Assembly (NCBI GenBank): GCA_964552765.1
Contig: CAZKIA010000013.1
Coordinates: 1 to 16,220 of the forward strand
Length of the DNA: 16,220 nucleotides
Direction of reading: 5' to 3'
Source: JAPUDQ01 sp964552765
GTDB taxonomy: Bacteria > Patescibacteriota > Saccharimonadia > Saccharimonadales > Saccharimonadaceae
The notes under the pieces were generated by a model. The model was not told the origin of the DNA. It made no database searches and worked only from the letters and a program-made list of their open reading frames with translations. Every line of letters begins with the position of its first letter. The first letter of the stretch is position 1. Positions 6,313 to 13,672 of the stretch are shown in pieces. The translations under genes and the position numbers were made by a program.

Positions 6313-6874
6313 ACATCCTCACAATCGTCGACATATTTTGCGTGTTATTCGTCGTACTTTGCCAACAGGCCATGATATAAAAATCCTTATACTTCTTGTT
6401 GGCGCTATTTGTTGGACTATCTACGCGCTGAATCCACATGCCCTGTCCGGCCTGAGGCATACCAGATGCTGGCACGATATTTGTCGGGCCTGCTTTTAGC
6501 TGGTAGTTCGTCGTACCATTACGCGCAATATAGAAGAAATTATTTGGTACCGTTGTTGGCAAACATCCGTTCACATTTGGCGCAGTGGAGTTATACGTCG
6601 GCGTATTGACAATCGTATTCCAGACACTTGCTTGTCCTGCTGTCACTACTCCGCCCGTTGTGAGTGTCTGGACATAGGCATCGCGCAAATAGTGTAGCAA
6701 GTCTGCCTGACCGTTTAGGAGCGCTCTCACCTGTGACCGCTCCATGGCATCGTAGGCGTTGGCTGAGGCGCGCTGCATAATGGCAAAGGCGCTCACTGTC
6801 ACCATCGCAAATATCGCACATGCCAAGATCACTTCAATCAAGGTATCGCCGCGCTGTTGCTTCGAGCTTAACAT
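6299..6874 (-). CDS. PilV-like minor prepilin with Asp at +1
   Basis: A 191-residue prepilin-like protein. The leader MLSSKQQRG is followed by DTLIEVILACAIFAMVTVSAF, so the mature protein would start with Asp and keep Glu at +5. The hydrophobic helix and following polar stalk match PilV/GspI-like minor pilins. Phe or Met is usual at +1; Asp is odd but found in some minor pilins. The gene overlaps the previous one by 7 nt (ATG within ATATGTTAA) and the next by 14 nt, implying translational coupling. Two cysteines (in NGCLP and MACWQ) could form a disulfide. Confidence 0.8.
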   Translation of the reverse strand: MLSSKQQRGDTLIEVILACAIFAMVTVSAFAIMQRASANAYDAMERSQVRALLNGQADLLHYLRDAYVQTLTTGGVVTAGQASVWNTIVNTPTYNSTAPNVNGCLPTTVPNNFFYIARNGTTNYQLKAGPTNIVPASGMPQAGQGMWIQRVDSPTNSANKKYKDFYIMACWQSTTNNTQNMSTIVRMYDTN

Positions 6875-7695
6875 ATACCAGCCGCCCCCACTGATGGTTG
6901 ATAATTGGTGTCAATCGACGCCACGCCTCGCCCATTGCCGAAGAGGATAGCCGCCTTGGGGGATGATGCAAGGGTATAATCTTCACTATTAGCAATACAG
7001 AGTCGAGCGGTCGTCTGTGATGTCTTTTGGTAATTTGCAGTCGCAACAGCTGCAACAAGTCCTGATTTGATATCAGCAATACCTGTCGACGCAGACTTGA
7101 AATAATACGGCATAATTTCCGAGGAGTTAGGACTACGTAAGAAAGCGACGTTGTTGATCTCTGTTCTTGCAATAGCAGGAGCCGGCGCCTTCAATACCTC
7201 ACCCAGTAAAGCCGGTGCGCCGTCACGGCTTGCCGAGTAAATATCTGCGCCCCAGGCAATCTCAAAGCTGTCACTACCGTTATCAACCGGCTGAAGCTGC
7301 TTGGTACCCATCATAGGGGCGGCGACGTTAGCAATATCAGTGTATGTATTGCCTGAAGAAGCGACCGATCCACCGATAACATAGCGCGTCGTGACAGTTG
7401 TGCTGGTTGCTGCGGGGTCAAAACTCATTACCTTGCCGAGTAAAATACAGTCTGATGTACCAGGAGCAACATTGCTACATGCCCCAGCGACTACGTCACG
7501 AGTATTGACACCGCTCACAATACTCTCATATTGCCGCTGAATATAGCTATGAAACCCGTTGACGCTGTCTGAAAACCTAAGTTGACGCGCCATGCCATTG
7601 GAGCCGATAATCGCCATAGTGAGCAAAAGTCCCGATATTGTCAGAAATATCGTCACCTCGATGATCGTAAAGCCACCCATTTTTCCCCCTGTCAT
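6868..7695 (-). CDS. GspH/FimT-like minor prepilin, first of the minor pilin operon
   Basis: A 275-residue prepilin-like protein with a leader ending KMGG, then FTIIEVTIFLTISGLLLTMAI, cleavage predicted after the second Gly, and Glu at +5. The stalk GSNGMARQLRFSDSVNGFHS and globular domain resemble GspH/FimT/FimU-type subunits that begin minor pilin operons. Two starts are possible. ATG 7693-7695 gives an 8-residue leader with a Lys and lies 10 nt from a TATAAT box with no ribosome site. ATG 7678-7680 has AGGGGG just upstream but leaves only MGG as leader. I prefer the first. Three further pilin genes overlap downstream. Confidence 0.78.
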   Translation of the reverse strand: MTGGKMGGFTIIEVTIFLTISGLLLTMAIIGSNGMARQLRFSDSVNGFHSYIQRQYESIVSGVNTRDVVAGACSNVAPGTSDCILLGKVMSFDPAATSTTVTTRYVIGGSVASSGNTYTDIANVAAPMMGTKQLQPVDNGSDSFEIAWGADIYSASRDGAPALLGEVLKAPAPAIARTEINNVAFLRSPNSSEIMPYYFKSASTGIADIKSGLVAAVATANYQKTSQTTARLCIANSEDYTLASSPKAAILFGNGRGVASIDTNYQPSVGAAGIC

Positions 7696-7705
7696 ACTGG
7701 TTATG

Positions 7706-7734
7706 ATTATAGAGATAGAATGGTAAATAGTAAA
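7706..7734 (-). promoter_or_regulatory. promoter of the minor pilin operon
   Basis: On the minus strand, TTTACT (7729-7734), a 17-nt spacer and TATAAT (7706-7711) form a good sigma-70-type promoter. The -35 lies within the 7-bp tandem repeats at 7724-7744. The predicted start is about 4 nt before the first ATG. Confidence 0.6.
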
Positions 7735-7744
7735 TAGTAAGTAG
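7724..7744. repeat. 7-bp tandem repeats, left group
   Basis: TAAATAG, TAAATAG and TAAGTAG follow one another without gaps, then TAAACCC leads into the hairpin arm. The period of 7 puts stop codons in every frame on this strand. The group overlaps the predicted -35 of the minor pilin promoter. Confidence 0.7.
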
Positions 7745-7748
7745 TAAA

Positions 7749-7824
7749 CCCAGTAGTGAGATTACCGAGATACAATTTTTAAAAATTGTATAACCATACG
7801 TTCTCGGTAAGATCTACTACTGGG
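7749..7824. repeat. long nested palindrome (hairpin) between pilD and the minor pilins
   Basis: The arms 7749-7770 and 7802-7824 pair over 21 bp in three blocks (CCCAGTAGT, AGAT, TACCGAGA), interrupted by a bulged G (7758) and a bulged AG (7810-7811). The 31-nt loop between them contains a perfect 20-bp palindrome (7771-7790: TACAATTTTT and its complement). It fills most of the 166-bp gap after pilD and may act as a terminator, attenuator or protein site. No T-tract directly follows the outer stem, so it is not a standard terminator. Confidence 0.8.
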
Positions 7825-7845
7825 TAAATGGTAATTAGTAGATAA
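7825..7845. repeat. 7-bp degenerate repeats, right group
   Basis: TAAATGG, TAATTAG and TAGATAA follow directly after the right hairpin arm. They repeat the 7-bp pattern of the left group in the same orientation, less exactly. Confidence 0.5.
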
Positions 7846-7861
7846 GCCAAAAAACATAAAG

Positions 7862-8668
7862 TTATAGACTGAGGAGACTATGGAGATACCAGTCGATAAT
7901 CGATTGGCCCCAGAGGAGTGCAATGATACAGGCCAGGATGAGAAACGGCCCAAAGGGGATGCGTGATTTGCCTGACATCTTTTTAAGCACAATCCCAGGT
8001 AAAACCACGATCATACCGATGAGATTGGCCAGAAATATCGCAAGTAGTGCCTGCTGCCAGCCAAGAATCAGCCCGATAAAGATATTGAGTTTGACATCAC
8101 CAAACCCCACCCACGCTCCGCGCGAGACCTGATGCAAGACAAAATACAGCCCCGAGATCACGAGTACACCCCCGCCCATCTGCAGGAGTACTGTGCTGAT
8201 ATCATGGCCATGGTAGCCATAGAAACGAATGAGACCAAAGACGCCACCAAGTACGACCAGTGGCCACACCAGCCTATCAGGTAGCAGCTGCCAGCGGATA
8301 TCGTAGACCGTCAGCGCCATCAGTAAGACAAGCGCACCTAGCCAGAGCCCAAAAAGAATCAATCCCGCGCCCACAAACCCAAACGGCCAGGCTACGTAGG
8401 AGACAATAAACAACACTGCCGTCATCAGCTCGACAATTGGGCTATCATCGATTGGCTTGTGGCAATAGCGGCATTTACCGCGAAGTTGTATCCAGCTCAA
8501 CACGGGTATCAGATCATACCACGCTAGTACATGGTGACAATGCGTACATTCACTTCGTTCTGACACAAAATTTCGCCGCTTGCGCAGCCGCCAGACGAGC
8601 GCATTCACAAAACTACCAAAACACAGTCCGAGCAGCGCCAGGGCAAGCAATATAAACGTTGTTTCCAT
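7862..8668 (-). CDS. pilD: prepilin peptidase / N-methyltransferase (type IV leader peptidase)
   Basis: Membrane aspartic protease that removes the leader of the prepilins encoded around it and methylates the new N-terminus. The 268 residues show the full two-part family plan: FGSFVNALVWRL, then a cytoplasmic zinc-binding tetracysteine loop (Cys41, Cys44, Cys66, Cys69), then the peptidase membrane core with Asp123 in YDIRW and Asp191 in the GFGD motif, and a terminal IPFGPFL. With the tetracysteine present, the methyltransferase half is probably active. Start ATG 8666-8668 lies 7 nt after an extended -10 box, so the message may be leaderless. It is separated from pilA by a terminator and from the minor pilins by a hairpin region, and thus is probably its own unit. 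Confidence 0.93.
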   Translation of the reverse strand: METTFILLALALLGLCFGSFVNALVWRLRKRRNFVSERSECTHCHHVLAWYDLIPVLSWIQLRGKCRYCHKPIDDSPIVELMTAVLFIVSYVAWPFGFVGAGLILFGLWLGALVLLMALTVYDIRWQLLPDRLVWPLVVLGGVFGLIRFYGYHGHDISTVLLQMGGGVLVISGLYFVLHQVSRGAWVGFGDVKLNIFIGLILGWQQALLAIFLANLIGMIVVLPGIVLKKMSGKSRIPFGPFLILACIIALLWGQSIIDWYLHSLLSL

Positions 8669-8675
8669 TCCCTTT

Positions 8676-8684
8676 ATGCTAGCA
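8676..8684 (-). promoter_or_regulatory. extended -10 promoter of pilD
   Basis: The minus strand reads TGC-TAGCAT and then 7 nt to the pilD ATG. The TGn extension compensates for the imperfect hexamer. An AAAGGGA stretch touches the ATG and is too close for a normal ribosome site. Confidence 0.45.
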
Positions 8685-8694
8685 GAGACGCTAG

Positions 8695-8728
8695 GAAAAA
8701 CAAAAACCCCGTAATTCTACGGGGTTTT
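8695..8728 (-). terminator. Rho-independent terminator of pilA
   Basis: An 11-bp stem, AAAACCCCGTA/TACGGGGTTTT (8703-8713 with 8718-8728), has a 4-nt loop. On the minus strand it is followed by TGTTTTTCC, giving a T-rich tail. It lies 20 bp after the pilA stop and just before the pilD promoter. Confidence 0.88.
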
Positions 8729-8747
8729 GAACGTAGCTAACCAACTA

Positions 8748-9227
8748 TTATTGGTTGTCTTGGCAGTTATAGCCAGCGCCCTCAAGTTTCATTAGAATAG
8801 CATAGGTACGAGCACCAGTAGCGCCCACACCTGCAAAGTCTTCACCATTACACTTGCCATTTGCGACGTATGTCCAGTCGCCGGCAACCGGCGTGGTGCC
8901 AAATGTGGTCGCTTTGTTTGTGCTCCACGCTTTGTATACATAGTCATTACCCGTTAGTGGATCCTTCCAGCCGCCACTATTGTCAAGATAATCAGTCTTA
9001 AACGTTGTACTTGCAGTTGCCGTCGCAGGTACGCCACCCTTGTTATTTGCCTGATACTGGTTTACCTGCGCACGGAAGCGACTCACGTCATTGCGTCGCT
9101 GTGTATCGCGCTGACCCTTCTGAAGAGCCGGCAATGCGATAAATACCATGAGGAAGATCAGACCAGCGATAGCCAGCACCAAGACCACCTCGATGATCGT
9201 AAAGCCTTGTTGTTTTCGTAAATTCAT
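8748..9227 (-). CDS. pilA: major type IV pilin precursor
   Basis: Probable main pilus subunit. The 159-residue precursor starts MNLRKQQG, followed by FTIIEVVLVLAIAGLIFLMV (cleavage after Gly8, Phe +1, Glu +5) and a polar stalk ALQKGQRDTQRRNDVSRFRA. The globular domain is small, with two cysteines (NGKCNGED and YNCQDNQ) placed to form the usual C-terminal disulfide loop. The length (about 151 mature) and the dedicated promoter and terminator argue for it being the abundant subunit. The open frame runs nine codons further upstream, but ATG 9225-9227 has an AAAGGGTGG ribosome site and gives a normal leader. Confidence 0.88.
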   Translation of the reverse strand: MNLRKQQGFTIIEVVLVLAIAGLIFLMVFIALPALQKGQRDTQRRNDVSRFRAQVNQYQANNKGGVPATATASTTFKTDYLDNSGGWKDPLTGNDYVYKAWSTNKATTFGTTPVAGDWTYVANGKCNGEDFAGVGATGARTYAILMKLEGAGYNCQDNQ

Positions 9228-9243
9228 GTCCACCCTTTCGGTT

Positions 9244-9271
9244 ATTATGTACAAAACATATTAGTTGTTAA
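9244..9271 (-). promoter_or_regulatory. pilA promoter
   Basis: On the minus strand, TTAACA (9266-9271), a 16-nt spacer and CATAAT (9244-9249) each match consensus at 5 of 6 positions. The leader would be about 10 nt and contain AAAGGGTGG. It lies in the 94-bp gap after pilC. A second TATAAT at 9281-9286 has no good -35. Confidence 0.65.
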
Positions 9272-9321
9272 TATAGCTCGATTATAACGGTAATGCTATA
9301 CAAAACACAAGAGGCATTTGC

Positions 9322-10536
9322 TTATCTGATCGCGCCGTTGCCGACAAGCGCGTAGATCGGAAATAGCACGGCACCGATCATCACCCCCGCTACTCCTGCT
9401 AACGCCACCATAAGGATCGGCTCAATCATAGTCGAAATACTCTTGATCGTCTCATCGAGCTCATTCTCATAAAACGTGGCGGCTTTAGCAAGCATGGCAT
9501 CGATACCACCTGATTGCTCACCGATACTGATCATCTGCGGTACCAATGGCAGCACATAGTCCTCACCCTTGAGTGACGAGGAAAGTGATTTGCCGCCTTT
9601 GACCTTGTCGCTCGCCCGCTCGATGATAGCGGCAATATGAACGTTGTTGACAGCCCGCTTGGTGATATTCAGCGTCTCGAGCATTGGCACCCCCGTAGTC
9701 ATCAGCGTCTCAGACGTTCGAGCAAATCGTGCCATATACAGCTTACGAAACAGTGGTCCAAACATCGGTACATTGAGCTTGAATGAATCAACGAAACTGC
9801 GTCCACTATCAGTACGCATCCAGTTACGGAGGAAATAAATCCCTGCCCCCGTCGCCGCTAGCACCAGCCACCAGAATTTCTGGATGAAATCAGCAGCACC
9901 CACCATGAGTTTGGTGAGTAGCGGTAGCTCCTGATGGAGATCGTGATACAGTCGCCCGACTTGAGGTACAACCGTCACAAGCATAAAGATAATCACCCCC
10001 ACCATCACAAACCCGACAATTACCGGATACATCATGGCACCTTTTACCTTACTCATGATCGCAGCGTCTTTTTCTTGCTGGTCGGCAATGCGCTCAAGGG
10101 CACGATCAAGCGTACCCGACGCCTCACCAGCTGATACAAGTGCGATAAAAACGTCATTAAATATCTGCGGGTGCTTGGCAAAGGCATTTGATAGCGTCGA
10201 GCCCCCTTCAATACTAGCGACGATGTCCTGGGCAACCGACTGAAGCTTTTTGTTCGTCGTCTGGTCGCGAACAGTATGCAAGCTCTGTGACAACGGTAGG
10301 CCGGCATTGATCAATGTCGCAAGCTGGCGAGTAAAGACGATGCGGTCTTTGGCCGTGACACGGTTGCGCAGGCCTCCTAAAAAGCCGTCATCACTACCAG
10401 CCTCGGTAATCTTCAGCGGCATAAGCCCCTGCTCCATGAGCAGCTTGGCCGCAGCGCGCTCTGACTCGGCTTTGACGGTCGAGTGAATCTGCTTGTTACT
10501 GGCTCGATCGCGAGCGGTATAGTTGAACTCTAGCAT
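9322..10536 (-). CDS. pilC: type IV pilus inner-membrane platform protein
   Basis: A 404-residue GspF/PilC-family protein that sits in the membrane and couples the PilB and PilT motors to pilin insertion and removal. It has an N-terminal FNYTARDRASNKQ segment, two T2SSF repeats (about 70-192 and 270-394, each starting near FTRQLATLINAGLPL or FARTSETLMTTGVPM), and three hydrophobic segments: MMYPVIVGFVMVGVIIFMLV, WWLVLAATGAGIYFL and PILMVALAGVAGVMIGAVLF. Its ATG shares one base with the pilT stop (TAATG) and has AGGGG upstream. The length is typical for the family. Confidence 0.95.
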   Translation of the reverse strand: MLEFNYTARDRASNKQIHSTVKAESERAAAKLLMEQGLMPLKITEAGSDDGFLGGLRNRVTAKDRIVFTRQLATLINAGLPLSQSLHTVRDQTTNKKLQSVAQDIVASIEGGSTLSNAFAKHPQIFNDVFIALVSAGEASGTLDRALERIADQQEKDAAIMSKVKGAMMYPVIVGFVMVGVIIFMLVTVVPQVGRLYHDLHQELPLLTKLMVGAADFIQKFWWLVLAATGAGIYFLRNWMRTDSGRSFVDSFKLNVPMFGPLFRKLYMARFARTSETLMTTGVPMLETLNITKRAVNNVHIAAIIERASDKVKGGKSLSSSLKGEDYVLPLVPQMISIGEQSGGIDAMLAKAATFYENELDETIKSISTMIEPILMVALAGVAGVMIGAVLFPIYALVGNGAIR

Positions 10537-11609
10537 TAGCCCCTCATCATCCTGTCAAATTCACTGATATCTACCGCGTAGTTACGCGCCTCATCGATAG
10601 TAATCGTACCCGCCTGTACAAGGCCAACCAGTGTCTTGTCCATCGACTGCATCCCCTGGTCTGCGCCTGTCTGGATCACCGCATCGAGCTGATGGGATTT
10701 ACCCTCACGGATAATATTGCGCACCGCAGGTGTCGCAACCAAGATCTCAGCTGCTACTACACGCCCACCGCCGATAGCTGGCACGAGTCGCTGTGAACAA
10801 ATCGCCATCAAGATATTAGCAAGTTGCGCCCGAATCTGCGGCTGCTGATGCGGCGGAAATACGTCGACCATACGATCAATCGACTGTGCAGCCGAGTTGG
10901 TGTGAAGCGTCGCAAAGACAAGGTGACCCGTCTCTGCGATAGTGATAGCTGCTGAAATTGTCTCAAGGTCTCGCATCTCACCGATCAACACAACATCGGG
11001 GTCTTGACGGAGTGAGCTACGAAGTGCTGCCGAGAATGAATAGGTATCATAGTGAACCTCACGCTGTACAACGACAGATTTTTTCGATTTGTGCGTAAAC
11101 TCAATCGGGTCCTCAATCGTAATGATATGGTGGGATTTCTCAGTGTTGACCTTATCGACAAGTGCCGCAAGCGTGGTTGACTTACCCGATCCTGTCGGGC
11201 CTGTCACGAGCACGAGGCCACGCGGATACGTGGCGAAATTATTGACAATATTTGGCATAGCAAGCTCGGTGATGGTCTTGATCTCATTTGGGATAAGACG
11301 CAGCGCCGCTGCAAGGTTGCCGCGCTCATGAAATGCATTGACACGAAAACGCCCTAGGTCACCAAAGGCAAAGCTAAAGTCAAATTCTTTATCCTTGAGT
11401 AGTATCTGCTGTTGATCCTCGTCAAGGATAGCAAAGACAAGCTTCTCGACATCTTCTGGCGATAGCGGCTGAAACCCAGGTACGGCCACAAGTGAACCAT
11501 CGATCCTGAGCATCGGCGGGAGGCTAATCTGAATATGAAGGTCACTCGCTTTTTTGCGAATAACATCCTCGAGGAGTAGCTCGATTCGGAGTTCTGGTTG
11601 TGGTTGCAT
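10536..11609 (-). CDS. pilT: pilus retraction ATPase
   Basis: A 357-residue cytoplasmic hexameric ATPase that drives pilus disassembly and retraction. Visible motifs are Walker A GPTGSGKST (137-145), the Asp box TIEDPIEF (164-171), Walker B VVLIGEMRD (206-214), the His box TGHLVFATLHTN (227-238), and the PilT hallmark AVRNIIRE (295-302, equal to AIRNLIRE), which is needed for retraction in characterised homologues. The gene follows pilB after 17 bp with GGGAGGG as ribosome site. A true PilT next to PilB implies a dynamic, retractile pilus and so twitching or pulling. Confidence 0.95.
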   Translation of the reverse strand: MQPQPELRIELLLEDVIRKKASDLHIQISLPPMLRIDGSLVAVPGFQPLSPEDVEKLVFAILDEDQQQILLKDKEFDFSFAFGDLGRFRVNAFHERGNLAAALRLIPNEIKTITELAMPNIVNNFATYPRGLVLVTGPTGSGKSTTLAALVDKVNTEKSHHIITIEDPIEFTHKSKKSVVVQREVHYDTYSFSAALRSSLRQDPDVVLIGEMRDLETISAAITIAETGHLVFATLHTNSAAQSIDRMVDVFPPHQQPQIRAQLANILMAICSQRLVPAIGGGRVVAAEILVATPAVRNIIREGKSHQLDAVIQTGADQGMQSMDKTLVGLVQAGTITIDEARNYAVDISEFDRMMRG

Positions 11610-11626
11610 AGGTATTGCCCTCCCTT

Positions 11627-13411
11627 TTATGCCATATTGGCTGCCACACGGTTTACTTCTTCAAGTGTCGTCAGACCCTGAAGTGCCTTGAGATATCCAT
11701 CTTGTCGCATCGTCACCATACCTTCGGCGATAGCTTGTCGCTGTATCTCAGCACTGGTCGCATGCTTGACGATAAGACTCTGAATTGTCTCCGACACATC
11801 CATGACTTCATACAGGCCCATTCGTCCTTTAAAGCCACCTGGCGTCTTGGGGCTGTCACTCCCCTTCACTAAAGTATACGAGACTTGTGTCTTAAGCGGA
11901 AGTGTTTTGTAGCCCAGATCTTCTGCAACCTTCGGCATCGAGGCAGCGTCAGCCGGCAGCAGCATCCCAACTGTCTCCTGAATACTCTTTGTCTCGAGCT
12001 CATCCGACTGATACGGCGTACCTTTATCGGCGAGGCGGCGAACAAGCCGCTGGCCAATGACGGTGTTGACTGTGCTCGCAATCAAAAACGGCTCAATCCC
12101 CATATCAAGCAGACGCGGCAAGACACCAGCCGCAGAGTTGGTGTGGAGCGTGCTGAAAACTAAATGTCCCGTTAGTGCAGCCTGGACAGCTAGATTAGCC
12201 GTCTCGGCATCACGAATCTCCCCCACCATCACCACATTGGGGTCTTGACGCAAGATCGAGCGTAGTCCACTCGCAAACGTTAGCCCCACTTCGGCATTAA
12301 CCTGAATCTGGTTAACCCCCTGCATCTTGTACTCGACAGGATCCTCTAGTGTCACTATGTTGATTGAGTCATCAAATATTTCCTGGACAAGAGCATACAA
12401 ACTGGTGGATTTACCTGATCCGGTCGGGCCAGACGTCAGCACCATACCATTTGGTTTCTTGACGCCTTTTCGGATTGCCCGCAGTGCCCGCCCCGCATAG
12501 CCCATTTCTTCAAGTTTGAAGCTCGAGCCAGATTTATCGAGCAAACGAATAACCACCTGCTCACCCCAGACAACGGGACTAATCGCAATACGAAGATCAA
12601 CGTCTTTGTCGGCGGCATGGACGGCAAATTGTCCATCCTGCGGGATACGGTGCTCATCAATCTTGAGATTGGATAAAATCTTTATACGACTAATAAGCGC
12701 TGGCTCAATGCTCTTTGGCAATTTCATCACCTCACGCAACACACCGTCGATACGACACCGAATCTTGAGGGCGTCCTCAAGTGGCTCGATATGAATATCC
12801 GAGGCACGAGAGCGAACAGCGTACTCAAGGATCGTACTAAGTGCTCGCGATATCGGTGAATCCTGGACAATAGTTTTGATATCTTTACCATCGCCGAGCG
12901 ATGCTTTCTGGTCAGCTGCTTCCTGGACATTGGCTGTCTTGACGGCCTCACTGACACCACCCTCAAGGTCAGTGTGATACTGGCTGAGAACATTGCGAAT
13001 ACCGGCTTCAGACGCCATATAGACTTTGAGAGGACGCTGTATCTTGTTACTAAGAAAATCAACGGCCTGAATGTTATTGGCATCGAGCATCGCGACCGCC
13101 AGGCGCTTATTCATCTCGCCTAAGGGAACAGCCATATAACGCTCAGCGATATCGGCCGATAGGAGATCAAGCACTTTGACATCAATCTGAGCGGTCGAGA
13201 GATTGACATAGGGCACACCCGAAACAGAGGCGATGTGCTTTGTCAGCACCTCATCGGTGATAACCTTTTCAGACACAAGAAGCTCAATAACCGCCTTGTT
13301 ATCGGCAAGCGCCCGCTTATGAAACTCCTCAAGCTTAGCGGCATCAATCAGGTTCTCCGCGACCAACTCATCTTCGAGCTTTTTCTGAAGGTCTTCTGTC
13401 AGGACTGACAT
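11627..13411 (-). CDS. pilB: pilus assembly ATPase
   Basis: A 594-residue GspE/PilB-type ATPase that powers pilus extension. The N-terminal region (1-150, GspE-N/MshEN-like, with YMAVPLGEMNKRLAVAML) is followed by the motor domain: SDIHIEPLEDALKIRCRIDG, Walker A GPTGSGKST (328-336), Asp box TLEDPVEY (354-361), Walker B VVMVGEIRD (393-401) and His box TGHLVFSTLHTN (414-425). The stretch after GQRLVRRLADKG, where most PilB/GspE proteins carry a zinc-binding tetracysteine, has no cysteines; the only Cys in the protein is Cys219. The start has AGGGG 7 nt upstream and is 9 bp from the small ORF before it. Confidence 0.95.
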   Translation of the reverse strand: MSVLTEDLQKKLEDELVAENLIDAAKLEEFHKRALADNKAVIELLVSEKVITDEVLTKHIASVSGVPYVNLSTAQIDVKVLDLLSADIAERYMAVPLGEMNKRLAVAMLDANNIQAVDFLSNKIQRPLKVYMASEAGIRNVLSQYHTDLEGGVSEAVKTANVQEAADQKASLGDGKDIKTIVQDSPISRALSTILEYAVRSRASDIHIEPLEDALKIRCRIDGVLREVMKLPKSIEPALISRIKILSNLKIDEHRIPQDGQFAVHAADKDVDLRIAISPVVWGEQVVIRLLDKSGSSFKLEEMGYAGRALRAIRKGVKKPNGMVLTSGPTGSGKSTSLYALVQEIFDDSINIVTLEDPVEYKMQGVNQIQVNAEVGLTFASGLRSILRQDPNVVMVGEIRDAETANLAVQAALTGHLVFSTLHTNSAAGVLPRLLDMGIEPFLIASTVNTVIGQRLVRRLADKGTPYQSDELETKSIQETVGMLLPADAASMPKVAEDLGYKTLPLKTQVSYTLVKGSDSPKTPGGFKGRMGLYEVMDVSETIQSLIVKHATSAEIQRQAIAEGMVTMRQDGYLKALQGLTTLEEVNRVAANMA

Positions 13412-13420
13412 GGTCGACCC

Positions 13421-13672
13421 CTACTGCTGTGCTGCGTTAAATGGCTGCTGGTTTGACTGATCACCGATACGTATCTTGATCGTCGGATTGTAGTTGCCTT
13501 CGGCAAAAATATCTTTGTTTCGCTCGGTCAGACCTGACCGTATTTCGACAACACTCTCAACACTTTCCGCCTTTGGTTCACTGCCGCCAATAAGCGTCTT
13601 AACGAGGAAATAACTAGCAAGCGACACAATACCAACAATCAATACGAGCAAAGCTATTTCATTTTTCTTCAT
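13421..13672 (-). CDS. small single-pass membrane protein in the pilP position
   Basis: An 83-residue protein of unknown family. It has a short basic N-terminus, one membrane segment (EIALLVLIVGIVSLASYFLV, about 5-24), then a charged linker and a short extracytoplasmic part with YNPTIKIRIGDQSNQQPF. Its ATG overlaps the pilO stop by 4 nt (ATGA) and pilB follows after 9 bp, so it is co-translated with the alignment complex genes. In diderm pilus operons this slot holds pilP, a lipoprotein linking PilN/O to the PilQ secretin. Here there is no lipobox and no secretin, so it may be a cut-down partner of PilN/PilO. That role is inferred only from position. Confidence 0.75.
   Translation of the reverse strand: MKKNEIALLVLIVGIVSLASYFLVKTLIGGSEPKAESVESVVEIRSGLTERNKDIFAEGNYNPTIKIRIGDQSNQQPFNAAQQ

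Noticed and set aside
7749..7824. Integron attC-like site, because of the bulged hairpin
   Set aside because: The core GTTRRRY/RYYYAAC ends are absent, and there is no cassette array or integron integrase; the Xer protein lacks an obvious IntI-type insertion.
7696..7861. CRISPR array or small protein gene in the repeat-rich gap
   Set aside because: The repeats are 7 bp without spacers, and stop codons occur in all frames.
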